This document shows positions 27,751-37,510 of a stretch of 64,000 nt of DNA, piece after piece. The notes beneath the pieces are model-generated. The model was not told the DNA's origin. It made no database searches and was given only the letters and a program-made list of their open reading frames with translations. A program made the position numbers and the translations under genes. The DNA is taken from the NCBI GenBank assembly GCA_021819035.1, contig JAKASL010000002.1, forward strand, positions 1 through 64,000, in the 5' to 3' direction. Position 1 is the stretch's first letter. Every line of letters begins with the position of its first letter. This stretch comes from an archaeon. Its GTDB lineage: Archaea; Thermoproteota; Nitrososphaeria; Nitrososphaerales; Gagatemarchaeaceae.

Positions 27751-29349
27751 GTGATAGGCAACTCTTTTAGTCATTACAGGCGCCAGAAGCGCAGTTTGCA
27801 GTCTGGCGGGCTCGAGCCGCGTGACTATCAGAGGAAGATAGCCGAGGTGGCGTCCAAGACCAACACCCTGGTCGTCCTACCGACAGGGCTTGGCAAGACC
27901 ATCATCGCCATGCTGGTCACTGAGAGGTCGCTGGCTTCGAAGCCGGGGTCCAAGGTGGTAGTCCTCGCTCCCACGAGGCCCCTCGTCCTGCAGCATCTGC
28001 GCTCCTTCAGCGAGGGGTTGAAGCTCCCGGAGGGGTCGATGGTCGCCCTCACCGGGACCGTGGACCCTGGCGAGAGGGAAGTCTTGTGGATGAAGGCGAA
28101 GGTGATCTTCGCAACCCCCCAGACGGTCTACAACGACGTCCGACATGGGAGGGTCTCTCTGAAGGATGTATCCCTGGCGGTGTTCGACGAGGCGCACAGG
28201 AGCGTCAAAGACTACACATACACCAAGCTGGCGAGCGCCTACAGGGAGGGAGCTGACAGGCCCCTGATACTGGGTCTGACCGCGTCCCCAGGAGCATCCA
28301 AGGAGAAGGTGAACGAGATCAAGAGGAGCCTGTTCATAGAGGCAGTGGAGGCAAGAAGCGAAGAAAGCGAAGACGTGAAGGGATACGTCGAGAAGACGGA
28401 CATCGAGCCCATCAGGGTCAGAGTCCCTGATGAATACTACGAGACGATCCTCAGGCTGAGGGAGCTGTTCAACGACAGGGTGAAGAGGCTCGTCAGCGGC
28501 GGGTTCCTTCAGAGCAACCGGGTGTCGAAGAAGGCGCTACTTGAGGCTAGAGGGGTCATATCGGCGAGGCTGAAGGCCGCGCAGGCTGGCGGAGGCCAGA
28601 AGGGATACATATTCGGAGCCATAATCAACCAGGCGCAGGCAGTCGCCATCCTACACGCCATCGAGATGGTCGAGACCCAGGGCCCTGGGACCCTCAACAG
28701 GTACCTGGCGAAGATGCGCGAGCGACCAGACAAGGGGAAGTCGATTTCATCCCTCCTGAGGGATCCCGCCTGGGAGAAGGTCGAAGAAGAGGCGGCCAAG
28801 CTCGCATCGTTCCCGCACCCCAAGGTGTCAGTGATGCTCTCCGTGGTCAGGACCCAGCTCGCAAAGAAGCACGGCTCCAGGGTGATAGTGTTCACCCAGT
28901 ACCGGGACACCATAGAAGACCTCGTCAGGGCGCTCGAAGGCGAGGGGCTGTCGGCTAGGAGGTTCGTGGGCCAGGCGGACAGAGAGGGGAGTAGGGGGAT
29001 GGACCAGCAGTCCCAGACAGAGACTCTGGAACGGTTCAGGGACGGCGAGTTCAGAGTGCTGGTGAGCAGCAGCATAGGAGAGGAGGGGTTGCACGTCCCC
29101 GACGTCGACCTGGTGGTATTCTACGAGGCGGTCCCCTCGGAGATCAGGTACATCCAGCGCCGCGGGAGGACTGGGAGGACGACCGAGGGGAGGGTCGTAA
29201 TCCTCCTTGCCGAGGGGACGGTGGACGAGTCCTATTACTACAGCACCCTGATGAAGGAGAACAGGATGAGGGAGCTGGTGAAGCAGACTGGGGATAAGCG
29301 ACCGCGAAAGAAGGCCAGGGACCCGACGTTGATGGACTTCCTTGGCTAG
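27751..29349 (+). CDS. Hef/FANCM-type superfamily 2 helicase (helicase domain only)
   Basis: The 532-residue product has RDYQRKIAE (Q-like motif), Walker A VVLPTGLGKT, Walker B DEAH, motif III LTASPG, and motif VI YIQRRGRTGR, with the extra helical insertion of the Hef/Mph1/FANCM group between the two RecA lobes. These helicases act on stalled forks and branched DNA. Euryarchaeal Hef carries a C-terminal XPF nuclease domain; this protein ends with RKKARDPTLMDFLG just after the helicase and has none. The start is GTG at 27751. It overlaps the convergent pyruvate kinase gene by 4 bases. Confidence 0.9.
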   Translation: MIGNSFSHYRRQKRSLQSGGLEPRDYQRKIAEVASKTNTLVVLPTGLGKTIIAMLVTERSLASKPGSKVVVLAPTRPLVLQHLRSFSEGLKLPEGSMVALTGTVDPGEREVLWMKAKVIFATPQTVYNDVRHGRVSLKDVSLAVFDEAHRSVKDYTYTKLASAYREGADRPLILGLTASPGASKEKVNEIKRSLFIEAVEARSEESEDVKGYVEKTDIEPIRVRVPDEYYETILRLRELFNDRVKRLVSGGFLQSNRVSKKALLEARGVISARLKAAQAGGGQKGYIFGAIINQAQAVAILHAIEMVETQGPGTLNRYLAKMRERPDKGKSISSLLRDPAWEKVEEEAAKLASFPHPKVSVMLSVVRTQLAKKHGSRVIVFTQYRDTIEDLVRALEGEGLSARRFVGQADREGSRGMDQQSQTETLERFRDGEFRVLVSSSIGEEGLHVPDVDLVVFYEAVPSEIRYIQRRGRTGRTTEGRVVILLAEGTVDESYYYSTLMKENRMRELVKQTGDKRPRKKARDPTLMDFLG

Positions 29350-30752
29350 TCCTTTCTTCCGACAACAGAGACCTTGATGAGGTTGGTCGTCCCCTTGACC
29401 CCGGGGGTCCCCGAGATCACCACTATAAGATCCCCTTTCTTGGCCAGCCCCACCTCCTCGGCTGCGGCGTCGGCCCGGCCGAAGAGCCAATCAACGGTCT
29501 TCGCCTGCCTTGTCACAATGGACACAACGCCCCGGTAGAGGCAGAGCCATCTGGCCACTTGGGCGCTGGAGCAGATGGCGAGTATCGGCTGGCGGGGCCG
29601 GTTCATGGAGACCCGTCGAGCCGTCGAGCCTGTCTGGGTGGGGGCCACTATGGCCTTGGCCCCGACGTAGTCTGCAAGTCTGCACGCAGCACGCGCGATA
29701 GCGGGTCCGGTCTCGTGGGCGGCGGGCGTGATAGCAGGGACCTCGTAGGCGTGGTGGGACTTCTCGGTCGTCCGGGCGATCCTGTCGAGCATCTTCGCGG
29801 CCTCGACTGGATACTTCCCCACCGTCGTCTCGTCAGAAAGCATCACAGCGTCGGTCCCTTCGATTATCGCGGTGGACACGTCAGTCACCTCCGCCCTGCT
29901 GGGCACCGGAGAGCTCACCATGCTCAGCAGCATCTGGGTGGCGACGATCACAGGCTTGCCCGCGTCGTTGCACTTCGTGATTATCTTCTTTTGGATCTCT
30001 GGGACGGTCTCGATGGGGACTTCGATCCCCAGGTCCCCCCTGGCTACCATTATCCCGTCCGCCTCGGCCAGGATGGCGTCAAACTCCTTCACGGCCTCCA
30101 TCTTCTCTATCTTGGCGATGAGCATTGGCCCGTCCCTTGGGAGGAGTCTCCTGATCGATCTGAGGTCGGACGCCGACCGGACGAACGAAGCTGCCACGAA
30201 GTCGACATGCTGCCGCAGCCCGAACTGGATGTGAGACACGTCGTTCTTGGTCGGATATTCGACCTTCAGTTTTACCCCGGGGGCGTTTATTCCCTTCCCA
30301 GAGCTCAGGACACCGCCAGCCTGGACCGTACAGGCTACGGAACCGTGCGATGCGTCCTCTACCCTGAGCCTGATCACACCGTCGGCGAGGTGGAGCATGT
30401 CTCCTCTTTCCACCGATCCGAGGAGCGGAGGGTAGCTAACAGGGATCCTCTTCGAGTCGCCCTCTGCCTCGGAAGCGTCGAGCACCACCGTGGACCCCTG
30501 GGCAAGCGTGGCAGACCCCCCCATCATCTTCCCGACCCTGATTTTCGGACCAGGGAGGTCCTGGAGGATAGCTACCGACTTCCCCTTCGCCTTGGCCTCG
30601 GCACGGATGGTCTGAATCTCCATCCGATGGCTGTCCCTGTCCCCGTGCGAGAAGTTGATCCTGAACACGTCGACAAGGTCGACGAGCGCCCTGACAGTCT
30701 CGGCGTTGCTGCTGGCAGGGCCAATGGTGACGACGATCTTTGTTTTCCTCAT
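29346..30752 (-). CDS. pyk: Pyruvate kinase
   Basis: The 468-residue product makes pyruvate and ATP from phosphoenolpyruvate in the last step of glycolysis. Conserved blocks include TIGPASSNAETVRAL and FRINFSHGD at the N-terminus, LPGPKIRVG before the B domain, LIAKIEKMEAV (catalytic Lys, about residue 216), IMVARGDLGIEVP and MLLSMVSSPVPSRAEVTDV with EGTDAVMLSDETTVGKYPVEA. The C-terminal domain is complete but short. It is convergent with the helicase gene. Confidence 0.97.
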   Translation of the reverse strand: MRKTKIVVTIGPASSNAETVRALVDLVDVFRINFSHGDRDSHRMEIQTIRAEAKAKGKSVAILQDLPGPKIRVGKMMGGSATLAQGSTVVLDASEAEGDSKRIPVSYPPLLGSVERGDMLHLADGVIRLRVEDASHGSVACTVQAGGVLSSGKGINAPGVKLKVEYPTKNDVSHIQFGLRQHVDFVAASFVRSASDLRSIRRLLPRDGPMLIAKIEKMEAVKEFDAILAEADGIMVARGDLGIEVPIETVPEIQKKIITKCNDAGKPVIVATQMLLSMVSSPVPSRAEVTDVSTAIIEGTDAVMLSDETTVGKYPVEAAKMLDRIARTTEKSHHAYEVPAITPAAHETGPAIARAACRLADYVGAKAIVAPTQTGSTARRVSMNRPRQPILAICSSAQVARWLCLYRGVVSIVTRQAKTVDWLFGRADAAAEEVGLAKKGDLIVVISGTPGVKGTTNLIKVSVVGRKD

Positions 30753-30839
30753 CGCAGGACGGCCTCCCCCTCCGGCTCGCTTGGGATAAAGTTAGACGCG
30801 CAGGTGCGTCGGCACCGTTCGCAGTTTGCGCGGGGCCTT

Positions 30840-31406
30840 TCAGGAAGGCGAGCCGGCGCCGACCCTCACCAGCTGCCTGTTGGACAGGCTCCAGAGGATG
30901 AGCAGGAGGACCAGGATGTCGAATATGAGGAGGCCGAGCTGGGCCGCGAAGTAGCTGAGCACCCCGTCGACCACGAAGAGTGGCCCCACCGTCAGCCTCT
31001 GCCTCATCTCGGTCAGGAGGGACGCCCTCTTATCCTGAGCGATCTCCACTCCGTACTCTCTCAGGATGAATCTGATCAGCAGAGCCCAGGTTATGATGAT
31101 CATCCCGACCACCCCTGAGATATAGGCGGTCCCGCCGAACTTGAGGGTGAACGGGACGAGGGAGATCAGTATGAGGATGAAGATGTCAAGGATCGGGAAG
31201 TTCATCGTCTTCGGCGGGTAGGCGAGCCTGTCGACGACGTACCCCCACCAGAACCAGATGACGAGGATGTTTGTCGATATGTAGGATATTATGGTATTGA
31301 GGTCGAGGGTCGCGACGAAAGTAGCAGTGAAGGCGAGCGATATCGCGACCACCATGGTCGCCAGCTCGAGGACCAGGACGTTGACGGTCTGCCTGTCTTG
31401 TGCCAT
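30840..31406 (-). CDS. Multi-pass membrane protein, unknown
   Basis: The 188-residue product has about five or six hydrophobic segments and a cytoplasmic loop with REYGVEIAQDKRASLLTEM. A first helix with NVLVLELATMVVAISLAFTA and a WFWWGYVVDR turn recall TMEM175-like or other small channel families, but no diagnostic filter motif is evident. It lies 15 bases downstream of an MFS exporter gene on the same strand, so the two may form one transcript under the PadR gene further upstream. Confidence 0.75.
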   Translation of the reverse strand: MAQDRQTVNVLVLELATMVVAISLAFTATFVATLDLNTIISYISTNILVIWFWWGYVVDRLAYPPKTMNFPILDIFILILISLVPFTLKFGGTAYISGVVGMIIITWALLIRFILREYGVEIAQDKRASLLTEMRQRLTVGPLFVVDGVLSYFAAQLGLLIFDILVLLLILWSLSNRQLVRVGAGSPS

Positions 31407-31421
31407 GCTTGCTCTCGGCCC

Positions 31422-33170
31422 TCAGTTAAGACGGGGGTCTACGGCTGGTCCTCCAGCCGGCCTGCTCCCTCGCCTCTGACCGGGGTCGCCGGTCTCCGCG
31501 ACTCCTCTGAGCTCTTCGAAGTGCACATATGTGCTGCCGCGGAGGGCGGAGGCCACGGCCGCTGCCACTGAGAGGACCCCCCCTATGTAGAAAGTGAGCC
31601 TGAGAGCCGACATGAAGGCCGGGGCTATGGCTGTCGGGAAGAAGCTCTTCCCTGTCAGGTATGCCAGGGTGGCCGGTGGGATGGACGACGTCAGGGACGC
31701 CGGTGCGGCGCTCAGGGTCGACGCGACAGGGTTGTAACCCAGGAAAGCGGCGAAGAGGGCGTTGGTAGGAGGGATCTGCTTGAATGTGGCGGCGAGCTGC
31801 GGCACCCCAGCACTCGTGAGCGCGTTCCCCAGCGCCCCCGGGAGCGAGGCAGCCAGGGCGATGAGGACGATGGAGAAGAAGACGCCGAGGCTCGCGGTCT
31901 GCCCGACGTTTTGAATCGTCGCCCTCATCCCAGAAGCCGCCCCCCGCGACTCCGCCGGGGACGCGTTCATTATCGCTGCCGTGTTTGGAGCGGCGAACAT
32001 CCCTCCTCCGAGGCCCATCACGAAGATTACCGCCGCGAACTCAGGGAATGCGAAGTTGTAGGGGAGGAACGAGAGGAGTATGAAAGTGGCACCTGTTACC
32101 ACCATGCCAAGGGTGGCTAGGAACCTCGCCCCCCGCCTGTCAGAGATCCGCCCGCTTATCGGGCCCATTATCACGAAGCCGACCAGCATGGGGATGATGT
32201 AGATCCCAGACCAGAATGGGGTGGACTGGTAGGAGTAACCGTGCAGCGGGAGCCAGATCCCCTGGAGCAGGATGATTAGCATCAGTTGCACCCCGCCCCT
32301 TCCGATTGCAGCCAGGAGGCCGGCGAAATTCCCGGCGCTGAACGCCTGGTTCTTGAAAAGGCCGAGCCTGAACATCGGGTCCTCGACCCTCATCTCTATG
32401 AACGGGAAGGCGATCAGGAGGGCGGCTCCTCCTAGCAGCGCACCGATGACCCCCGGGCTCCCCCACCCCATGTCAGAAGTGCCGTAGGGCTGGAGACCGT
32501 AGGTGACCCCAACGAGCAGCAGAACCAGCCCGAGGGCGAATGTCACGTTCCCCCAGTAGTCAATCTTCTGATGCCTCCTTACCGACACCACCTCCTTCAG
32601 CTTGAGGTATGACCAGGCCGTCCCGAAGATGCCGACCGGGACGCTGACGAGGAAGATGAAGCGCCAGTTGATCGTGGCAAGCACGCCCCCCACTATGATC
32701 CCTAACAGCGAGCCGGCCAGGGCTGCGACCATGTTGATTCCCAGTGCCTGCGCCCGCTCATTGGCTGGGAATGCGTCGGTCACGATGGCGGCGCTGTTGG
32801 ACCAAAGGAAGGCGCCACCGACCCCCTGTACGATCCTGAAAGTGATGAGCTCCATGGCCCCTGCACTCCCGGTACTGGGGGTGAGATAGGCGAGGAACGA
32901 GCCGATGGTGAATATGGCGAACCCTAGGTTGTAGAGCCTGACCCTGCCGAACATGTCGGATATCCTCCCGAAGGTCACGAGGAGAGTGGCGGTGACTATG
33001 CTGTACCCGAACAGGATCCAGAGCAAGTACTGGAAGGAGCCTGCCGCCAGAGGGTCAATCTTTATCCCGTTGAAGATGGCAGGGAGAGAGATTAGGACGA
33101 TGGTGCCATCTATCGTGGCCATCAGGACCCCGATGGTGGTGTTTGAGAGGACAGTCCACTTGTACTGCGT
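31422..33170 (-). CDS. MFS drug-type exporter (DHA2), apparent ACG start
   Basis: The product is a 14-helix exporter like the paralogue at 14714-16174. It has [18 protein letters not shown] (motif A) and [16 protein letters not shown]. The first ATG (33120-33122) would begin in the middle of helix 1. The frame upstream reads ACG-CAG-TAC-AAG-TGG-ACT-GTC, and the paralogue reads ATG-CAG-TAC-AAG-TGG-ACT-GTC, so ACG at 33168-33170 is the likely start, with CTG at 33174-33176 as an alternative. GGAGG lies about ten bases before the ACG. The upstream PadR gene ends at 33173, which suggests coupling and PadR control. Confidence 0.88.
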   Translation of the reverse strand, partial: TQYKWTVLSNTTIGVLMATIDGTIVLISLPAIFNGIKIDPLAAGSFQYLLWILFGYSIVTATLLVTFGRISDMFGRVRLYNLGFAIFTIGSFLAYLTPSTGSAGAMELITFRIVQGVGGAFLWSNSAAIVTDAFPANERAQALGINMVAALAGSLLGIIVGGVLATINWRFIFLVSVPVGIFGTAWSYLKLKEVVSVRRHQKIDYWGNVTFALGLVLLLVGVTYGLQPYGTSDMGWGSPGVIGALLGGAALLIAFPFIEMRVEDPMFRLGLFKNQAFSAGNFAGLLAAIGRGGVQLMLIILLQGIWLPLHGYSYQSTPFWSGIYIIPMLVGFVIMGPISGRISDRRGARFLATLGMVVTGATFILLSFLPYNFAFPEFAAVIFVMGLGGGMFAAPNTAAIMNASPAESRGAASGMRATIQNVGQTASLGVFFSIVLIALAASLPGALGNALTSAGVPQLAATFKQIPPTNALFAAFLGYNPVASTLSAAPASLTSSIPPATLAYLTGKSFFPTAIAPAFMSALRLTFYIGGVLSVAAAVASALRGSTYVHFEELRGVAETGDPGQRRGSRPAGGPAVDPRLN

Positions 33171-33172
33171 GC

Positions 33173-33799
33173 TCAGGCCGCCTCCGCTATGGAATAGACT
33201 GATACCGCGCTCCGCCCGCCACCCGCATCACGCCTTCGCCGCGGACGTGACCCGGCGCCGCGGGCCGTCGTCCTGTGCGTCGGAAGCTGGGAATCCACCC
33301 ACCCGATCTGAGTCTCCATGAAAAGCCTGAGCTCCTTGAGGTAGGCCTCCCTCTCGGGGAGGGGGAGCTCCGACAGCTTTTCCCTTAGCTGCTGGGCGCC
33401 TTCCCTGTACCTGTTGAGGACGAGCGGGACGAACACCGGGGGAGGGAGGATGTCGGAGAAGAGCTGCGCGACGACCTTCTCCTTCCTCCCGAGGCCGGCT
33501 ATCCTCTCTCGCATCTCCCTTAGCGCCTTGCGGCCCTCGGCGGTCATGACGTACTCCTTCCCCCCGGAGATGGTCCCTCGGGCGACCCTCGCGTAGCCGT
33601 CGGAGACCAGACCCTTGAGTGTCGGATACATCGTCCCCGGCCCGGGCCGCCAGGCGCCTTCGGTCCTCTCGTCTATCTTCTGGATTATCGCATAACCGGT
33701 TTCAGGTCCGCGCGAGAGAAGCGTCATGGTGTAGAGTCTCAGGAAGCCCCGGGGGACCGCCTGAGGGTTGAGCCAACGCTTCGAGTGGTGGCGAGCCAA
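33173..33799 (-). CDS. PadR-family transcriptional regulator
   Basis: The 208-residue product has the PadR winged helix: [24 protein letters not shown], then [20 protein letters not shown] and a basic wing ([14 protein letters not shown]). An alpha-helical dimerisation region follows ([14 protein letters not shown]) and the tail is Arg-rich. It starts at a TTG about 8 bases from the expected transcript start of a TATA box at 33829-33837. PadR proteins typically repress adjacent exporters on drug binding; here the MFS gene follows directly and an ABC exporter is divergent. Confidence 0.93.
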   Translation of the reverse strand: MARHHSKRWLNPQAVPRGFLRLYTMTLLSRGPETGYAIIQKIDERTEGAWRPGPGTMYPTLKGLVSDGYARVARGTISGGKEYVMTAEGRKALREMRERIAGLGRKEKVVAQLFSDILPPPVFVPLVLNRYREGAQQLREKLSELPLPEREAYLKELRLFMETQIGWVDSQLPTHRTTARGAGSRPRRRRDAGGGRSAVSVYSIAEAA

Positions 33800-33828
33800 T
33801 ATAATGCCTGGCGCCGCTGAAGTTGCGG

Positions 33829-33871
33829 TATAAAAATAGTATTCGATATCGTATCAGATAATCTTTAAATC
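33829..33871. promoter_or_regulatory. Divergent promoters with a palindromic operator candidate
   Basis: A minus-strand TATA (TTTTTATA, 33829-33837) serves the padR-MFS unit and a plus-strand TATA (CTTTAAATC, 33863-33871) serves the ABC exporter. Between them is the perfect palindrome CGATATCG (33844-33851), overlapping a looser TATC...GATA pair. TATC/GATA half-sites also occur at the other PadR promoter of this window (48582-48597). Binding of both promoters by one PadR is inferred. Confidence 0.5.
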
Positions 33872-33903
33872 AAGACCTCCAGGCGGGCACCCAGCTCCTG
33901 TAA

Positions 33904-34836
33904 TTGCCACCATCCATCGAAGCGCGCCAGCTAACAAAGAGGTACGGTCAGTTCACCGCCCTCTCGGGGCTGGACCTCAGCATCCAAGGGACCAAATGCG
34001 TCGGTTTCCTCGGCCCGAACGGCGCCGGCAAGACCACCACCATGAAGATACTGACTGGACTGATCAGGGCCACCAAGGGGACCGCGCTCATCAACGGCGT
34101 CGACGTAGCCAGTGACAAGAAGGCAGCTTTGTCTTCATGCGCCACCCTCATAGAGACCCCCGAGATCTACCCGTCGCTCACCCCCAAAGAGGCGCTATCG
34201 ATGCTCTGCGAGATCAGGGGCGTCCCGCGGCAGGACAGGAACAAGAGGATCGACGATGCCCTCGCACGGGTCAAGATGTCAGAGTGGGCAGACAAGAAGG
34301 TCGGGGGATTCTCGAAGGGGATGAAGCAGAGGGTGAACGTCGCTTCTACGCTCCTGAGCGACCCAGAGGTGATCATACTCGACGAGCCATCGAGCGGGCT
34401 GGACCCGCGTGGGATGAGCGAAGTCAGGGACATTGTTCTGTCTCTCAGGGACAGGTTGGTCTTCATGAGCTCCCACCTGCTCGCCGAGGTGACCGAGGTC
34501 TGCCAGGAAGTGGCTCTGATAGACCATGGGAAGCTCCTTGTGTACGACACAATCGAGAACGTAACGGCCAAGTTCGCCGGGGGCGGGGGGGCAGCGGAAG
34601 TGGGTTTCGCTGGGAACGTGGACGAGCAGCTCAGGGCGCGGGTCTCCAAGCTTCCAGGGGTGACTTCCACCACGAAGTCCAACGACAGGCACCTCATCGT
34701 GAAGTATGACACCGCCGTGTTGACCCAGGACAAGCTCCTTGAGAGCGTGGCGGGATTGAAAGCGGGCGCGATCACCTTCTCCCAGGCGTCGGGGCTTGAA
34801 GACGCGTATCTGTCACTGATCAAGGAGACACTCTGA
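33904..34836 (+). CDS. ABC exporter ATP-binding protein
   Basis: The 310-residue product is an ABC-2-type ATPase. Walker A is GPNGAGKTTT (about residues 37-46), the signature is GGFSKGMKQRV, and Walker B is VIILDEPSSGLDP. The C-terminal domain of about 90 residues is typical of drug or antibiotic exporters (CcmA/DrrA type). The start is a TTG at 33904, about 11 bases after the predicted transcript start. It is followed after 3 bases by the permease gene. Confidence 0.95.
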   Translation: MPPSIEARQLTKRYGQFTALSGLDLSIQGTKCVGFLGPNGAGKTTTMKILTGLIRATKGTALINGVDVASDKKAALSSCATLIETPEIYPSLTPKEALSMLCEIRGVPRQDRNKRIDDALARVKMSEWADKKVGGFSKGMKQRVNVASTLLSDPEVIILDEPSSGLDPRGMSEVRDIVLSLRDRLVFMSSHLLAEVTEVCQEVALIDHGKLLVYDTIENVTAKFAGGGGAAEVGFAGNVDEQLRARVSKLPGVTSTTKSNDRHLIVKYDTAVLTQDKLLESVAGLKAGAITFSQASGLEDAYLSLIKETL

Positions 34837-34839
34837 AGC

Positions 34840-35691
34840 ATGTCACGCGAAGGCTCGAAGGCGGCGGTGGGCTCCCTAGCGCACGTCGGGATCGCCGCCA
34901 AATACAACTTCCTGAACTACTTCAGGGCGCGCAGGTTCTACGTCATGCTCGCCATAATACTGATCATAGCTGGCCTCCTCACCGCTCTTGTCGGCTATTA
35001 CAGGCCTCCGGGCTTCGTCGACGGGGGCGCCCTGGGCTTCTACGGCGCGGGGTGGGGGAGCTTCGCCAGCATCGTGGTCGTCCTGTCCGCCGCATTCTTC
35101 GGCGGGGATGCCATTTCAGGCGAGTTCCAGAACCGGACGGGATACTTCTTGGTGCCTAACCCGATCAGGAGGTCGGCCATCTACGTCGGGAAGTGGCTCG
35201 CCGCCCTGGCAGCCTCGACGATCATCCTCGCTGTGTTCGCGCTGGCAATGCTCGCAAACGGGCTCTTCTACTTCCCGGGAAACGTCCCATGGGAGTTCGT
35301 CGAGTCCTTCGCCTTCGCCTGGGTATACCTGGTAGCCGCCATGTCGCTGGCGTTTGCCTTCAGCTCTCTGTTCAAGAGCAGCTCCATATCCGTCCTCATG
35401 AGTGTCATACTACTGCTGTTCGTCTTCAGCGTCATCGACACGGTATCGTCGCTGGTCGCCGGAATCGAGCCTTGGTTCTCCCTGACGTACGGGGCCGGGA
35501 TAGTGTCGAACATACTTAACGTCCCCTACCCCGCAGCCAAGACGGTCACCCCGTTCGGCCCGGGCGGGAGGTTCACGGTGGTTTCTTACAACGCCACCGT
35601 CCCCGAAGGGCTCCTCATCCTGTTGGTCTACCTCGTTGTCATGGCCGTCTTGGGCCTGATCCTGTTCGAGCGGAAAGAGTTCACGTCCTAG
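34840..35691 (+). CDS. ABC-2 type exporter permease
   Basis: The 283-residue product has an N-terminal amphipathic segment (YNFLNYFRARRFYVML), then six membrane helices. ISGEFQNRTGYFLVPNPI is the conserved ABC-2 coupling helix. The last helix ends FERKEFTS at the cytoplasmic face. It forms a unit with the preceding ATPase, probably as a dimeric exporter. The substrate is unknown. It overlaps the convergent phosphoesterase gene by 4 bases. Confidence 0.93.
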   Translation: MSREGSKAAVGSLAHVGIAAKYNFLNYFRARRFYVMLAIILIIAGLLTALVGYYRPPGFVDGGALGFYGAGWGSFASIVVVLSAAFFGGDAISGEFQNRTGYFLVPNPIRRSAIYVGKWLAALAASTIILAVFALAMLANGLFYFPGNVPWEFVESFAFAWVYLVAAMSLAFAFSSLFKSSSISVLMSVILLLFVFSVIDTVSSLVAGIEPWFSLTYGAGIVSNILNVPYPAAKTVTPFGPGGRFTVVSYNATVPEGLLILLVYLVVMAVLGLILFERKEFTS

Positions 35692-36632
35692 CCGCTTGTC
35701 AGCAGAAAGTCGTGGACCTTCCCCGGCTCGAGGTTGACCAGCGCACCGCGAAGGATGCCGTCGGCATACTCACTCCCGGGGTTGAGGCACAAGGTCCGCC
35801 CTATCCTCACGAACCCCTTCGACTCGTGGATGTGCCCGTGCAACCCGAGGAGGGGAGAGTGCGCCTCGATGGCGCCCCGCACGGCCGAGCTCCCGGCGTG
35901 GATGTACTTCACCCCGAGCCCTTCCCTCACGTACGTGAAGTCGTGGCTGACTGCTGGAGCCCTGTCCAGCTCTGTGTTCACAGGGGGGACGTGCAGATTG
36001 TAGATGGCGTCTTCCGGCCTGTTGACCTGGGAAACCAGGCGCTCTATCATCTCCCTGAGCCTTTCCTCGCTCACCTCCCTGGGGCTCTTCCACGGTGTGG
36101 GATTGGCCGTCCCCAGGGTTATCATCTCGAATCCGCCGTCGATTTCTACGACCTTCGCTTCGGGGTTGATGAATGGCCCGGAGTCCACCAAGGCCGAGTC
36201 TATCTCTAGCTTGTCGTCGTTCCCCGGCGAGACGTAGCATTTGGTGCCCGTCTCCCTGAGCCTTTCCTGTACAAGGTCCACCCAAGACCTGAGTACCTCC
36301 GCCATTGCACCGTTGAAGACCGCCTCCTCCCTTGACTTGTCGGCCTGTATCTCCGCCAGCTCAGCCTTGGTCGTCATGAAAGAGTACTGCCCGGCGTCCT
36401 GGAGCCTCTTCCTGGTCTCAGCGACCTCTTCCCTCCCGAAGACGGCCCGCTCACCGAACACCTGTGCCTCGTACTTCCCGTCCTCCCGCTCGACTATGGG
36501 GATGAGGACCTTGCCGGTGATGTCCCCCCCGAGTATGAGGCAGCTTGCCTTGTAGACCTTCGCGGCATTGAGGAACTTCCTGAAGCACCTGTCAGAGCCA
36601 TGGACGTCGGTCGTGAAGAAAATGCGGGTCAA
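35688..36632 (-). CDS. Calcineurin-like metallophosphoesterase
   Basis: The 314-residue product has the family's metal ligands in order: TTDVHGS (residues 7-13), LGGDITGK, SPGNDDK, a histidine in NLHVPPVNT, and LGLHGHIHES near residue 265. The substrate is unknown; the group includes phosphodiesterases and nucleotide hydrolases. The central insert with many charged residues is a subfamily feature. The start is a TTG at 36632 just after the predicted transcript start from a TATA box at 36661-36669. Confidence 0.9.
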   Translation of the reverse strand: MTRIFFTTDVHGSDRCFRKFLNAAKVYKASCLILGGDITGKVLIPIVEREDGKYEAQVFGERAVFGREEVAETRKRLQDAGQYSFMTTKAELAEIQADKSREEAVFNGAMAEVLRSWVDLVQERLRETGTKCYVSPGNDDKLEIDSALVDSGPFINPEAKVVEIDGGFEMITLGTANPTPWKSPREVSEERLREMIERLVSQVNRPEDAIYNLHVPPVNTELDRAPAVSHDFTYVREGLGVKYIHAGSSAVRGAIEAHSPLLGLHGHIHESKGFVRIGRTLCLNPGSEYADGILRGALVNLEPGKVHDFLLTSG

Positions 36633-36660
36633 GGCCGTCTGGTGCGGCGAATTCCTGACC

Positions 36661-36669
36661 GTATTTAAC
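36661..36669 (-). promoter_or_regulatory. TATA box of the metallophosphoesterase gene
   Basis: Minus strand GTTAAATAC is centred about 33 bases before the TTG at 36632. Confidence 0.45.
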
Positions 36670-36759
36670 GAGGATTAACAGCAGCCTGCTAATCATCTTC
36701 GGATTGGTTCCAGGCTGCGGGCCGGAGAGACGCTTGATGCGTTCTGGGCGGCGCCAGAA

Positions 36760-37206
36760 TCAGGAAGCGGCTTCTACTGCCTTGGTGATCCCTTCGAAGA
36801 TTTCGGCGACCTTCTTGGTCGCGAACCCCTTCAGCAGCGACGAGCCCAGCCCCGCCATAACCCCGGTTATCTCGGCGTCGGCGGACCAGCGCATGGAGGT
36901 GGGGGCGTCCCCGGATAGCTCAAAGACGCTGGTGATCCTCATGGAGCTCCCGCTCCCCGTCCCCTCAGCGACAAGGGTCGCCTTTGAGATCGGCGCCGTT
37001 TTGGAGATGGTCATCTTCACCTTCATGGCGCTCGACACCACGGCCACCCTCAGCTTGATCCTGGCCTCCAAGCTCTGTGCGTCGAGGACGTGGACGTCGT
37101 CCGCGTCTGGGAGGGTCTTGGCGATGAAGTAAGCATCAGTGAGGAGGGCATAGACCTTGTTCTGTGGAGATCTGATGACGTTCGATCCGTCGAGATGGAG
37201 TTGCAT
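36760..37206 (-). CDS. CoxG-like SRPBCC-domain protein
   Basis: The 148-residue product has the START/SRPBCC fold pattern of the carbon monoxide dehydrogenase subunit G (CoxG) family: a first strand LDGSNVIRSPQNKVYALLTD, the ADAEITGVMAGLGSSLLKG segment, and a final amphipathic helix. CoxG homologues are often not linked to CO oxidation, and no cox genes are near, so a lipid or hydrophobic-ligand role is as likely. The ATG coincides with the predicted transcript start. Confidence 0.82.
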   Translation of the reverse strand: MQLHLDGSNVIRSPQNKVYALLTDAYFIAKTLPDADDVHVLDAQSLEARIKLRVAVVSSAMKVKMTISKTAPISKATLVAEGTGSGSSMRITSVFELSGDAPTSMRWSADAEITGVMAGLGSSLLKGFATKKVAEIFEGITKAVEAAS

Positions 37207-37510
37207 GCCGTTCTCGCTTCCTAGAGTGATTTAACCCCTACCAGGAACCAGGACGGACGCTCGCCGAGCGCCCCTCCGGGCTGGTTGGCATTCTGACGCA
37301 GAGCAAGAGCGCGCCCTATCCCTCGGCGCCTTCGGAGGCGGCGGCCGAGCCAACCAAGCCAGCGGGGGCCACGCCAGCGCTCTGGTCCACGGCGTGGCCA
37401 GGAGGCCAGGGTCAGGACGCATAGTCTCGAACGAGAGAAGATGACGGCGAGACCTGCAACGAAGGGGCACCTGAAGCCGTCAGCAGCGGTACAGGTCAGT
37501 CCGACGCATC
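37207..37510. other. Gap of about 300 bases with the CoxG promoter
   Basis: The stretch carries the TATA box of the CoxG-like gene (37228-37236, minus strand GGTTAAATC) centred 26 bases before its ATG. The rest is GC-rich with no gene that I can support. Confidence 0.5.

Noticed and set aside
29559-31118. A 519-codon open frame on the plus strand antisense to pyruvate kinase
   Set aside because: It is a mirror of the highly GC-biased third positions of the pyruvate kinase gene, contains no domain, and runs across the neighbouring intergenic region.
36760-37206. A carbon monoxide dehydrogenase locus suggested by the CoxG-like gene
   Set aside because: No coxS, coxM, coxL or maturation genes are nearby, so the gene is only annotated by fold.
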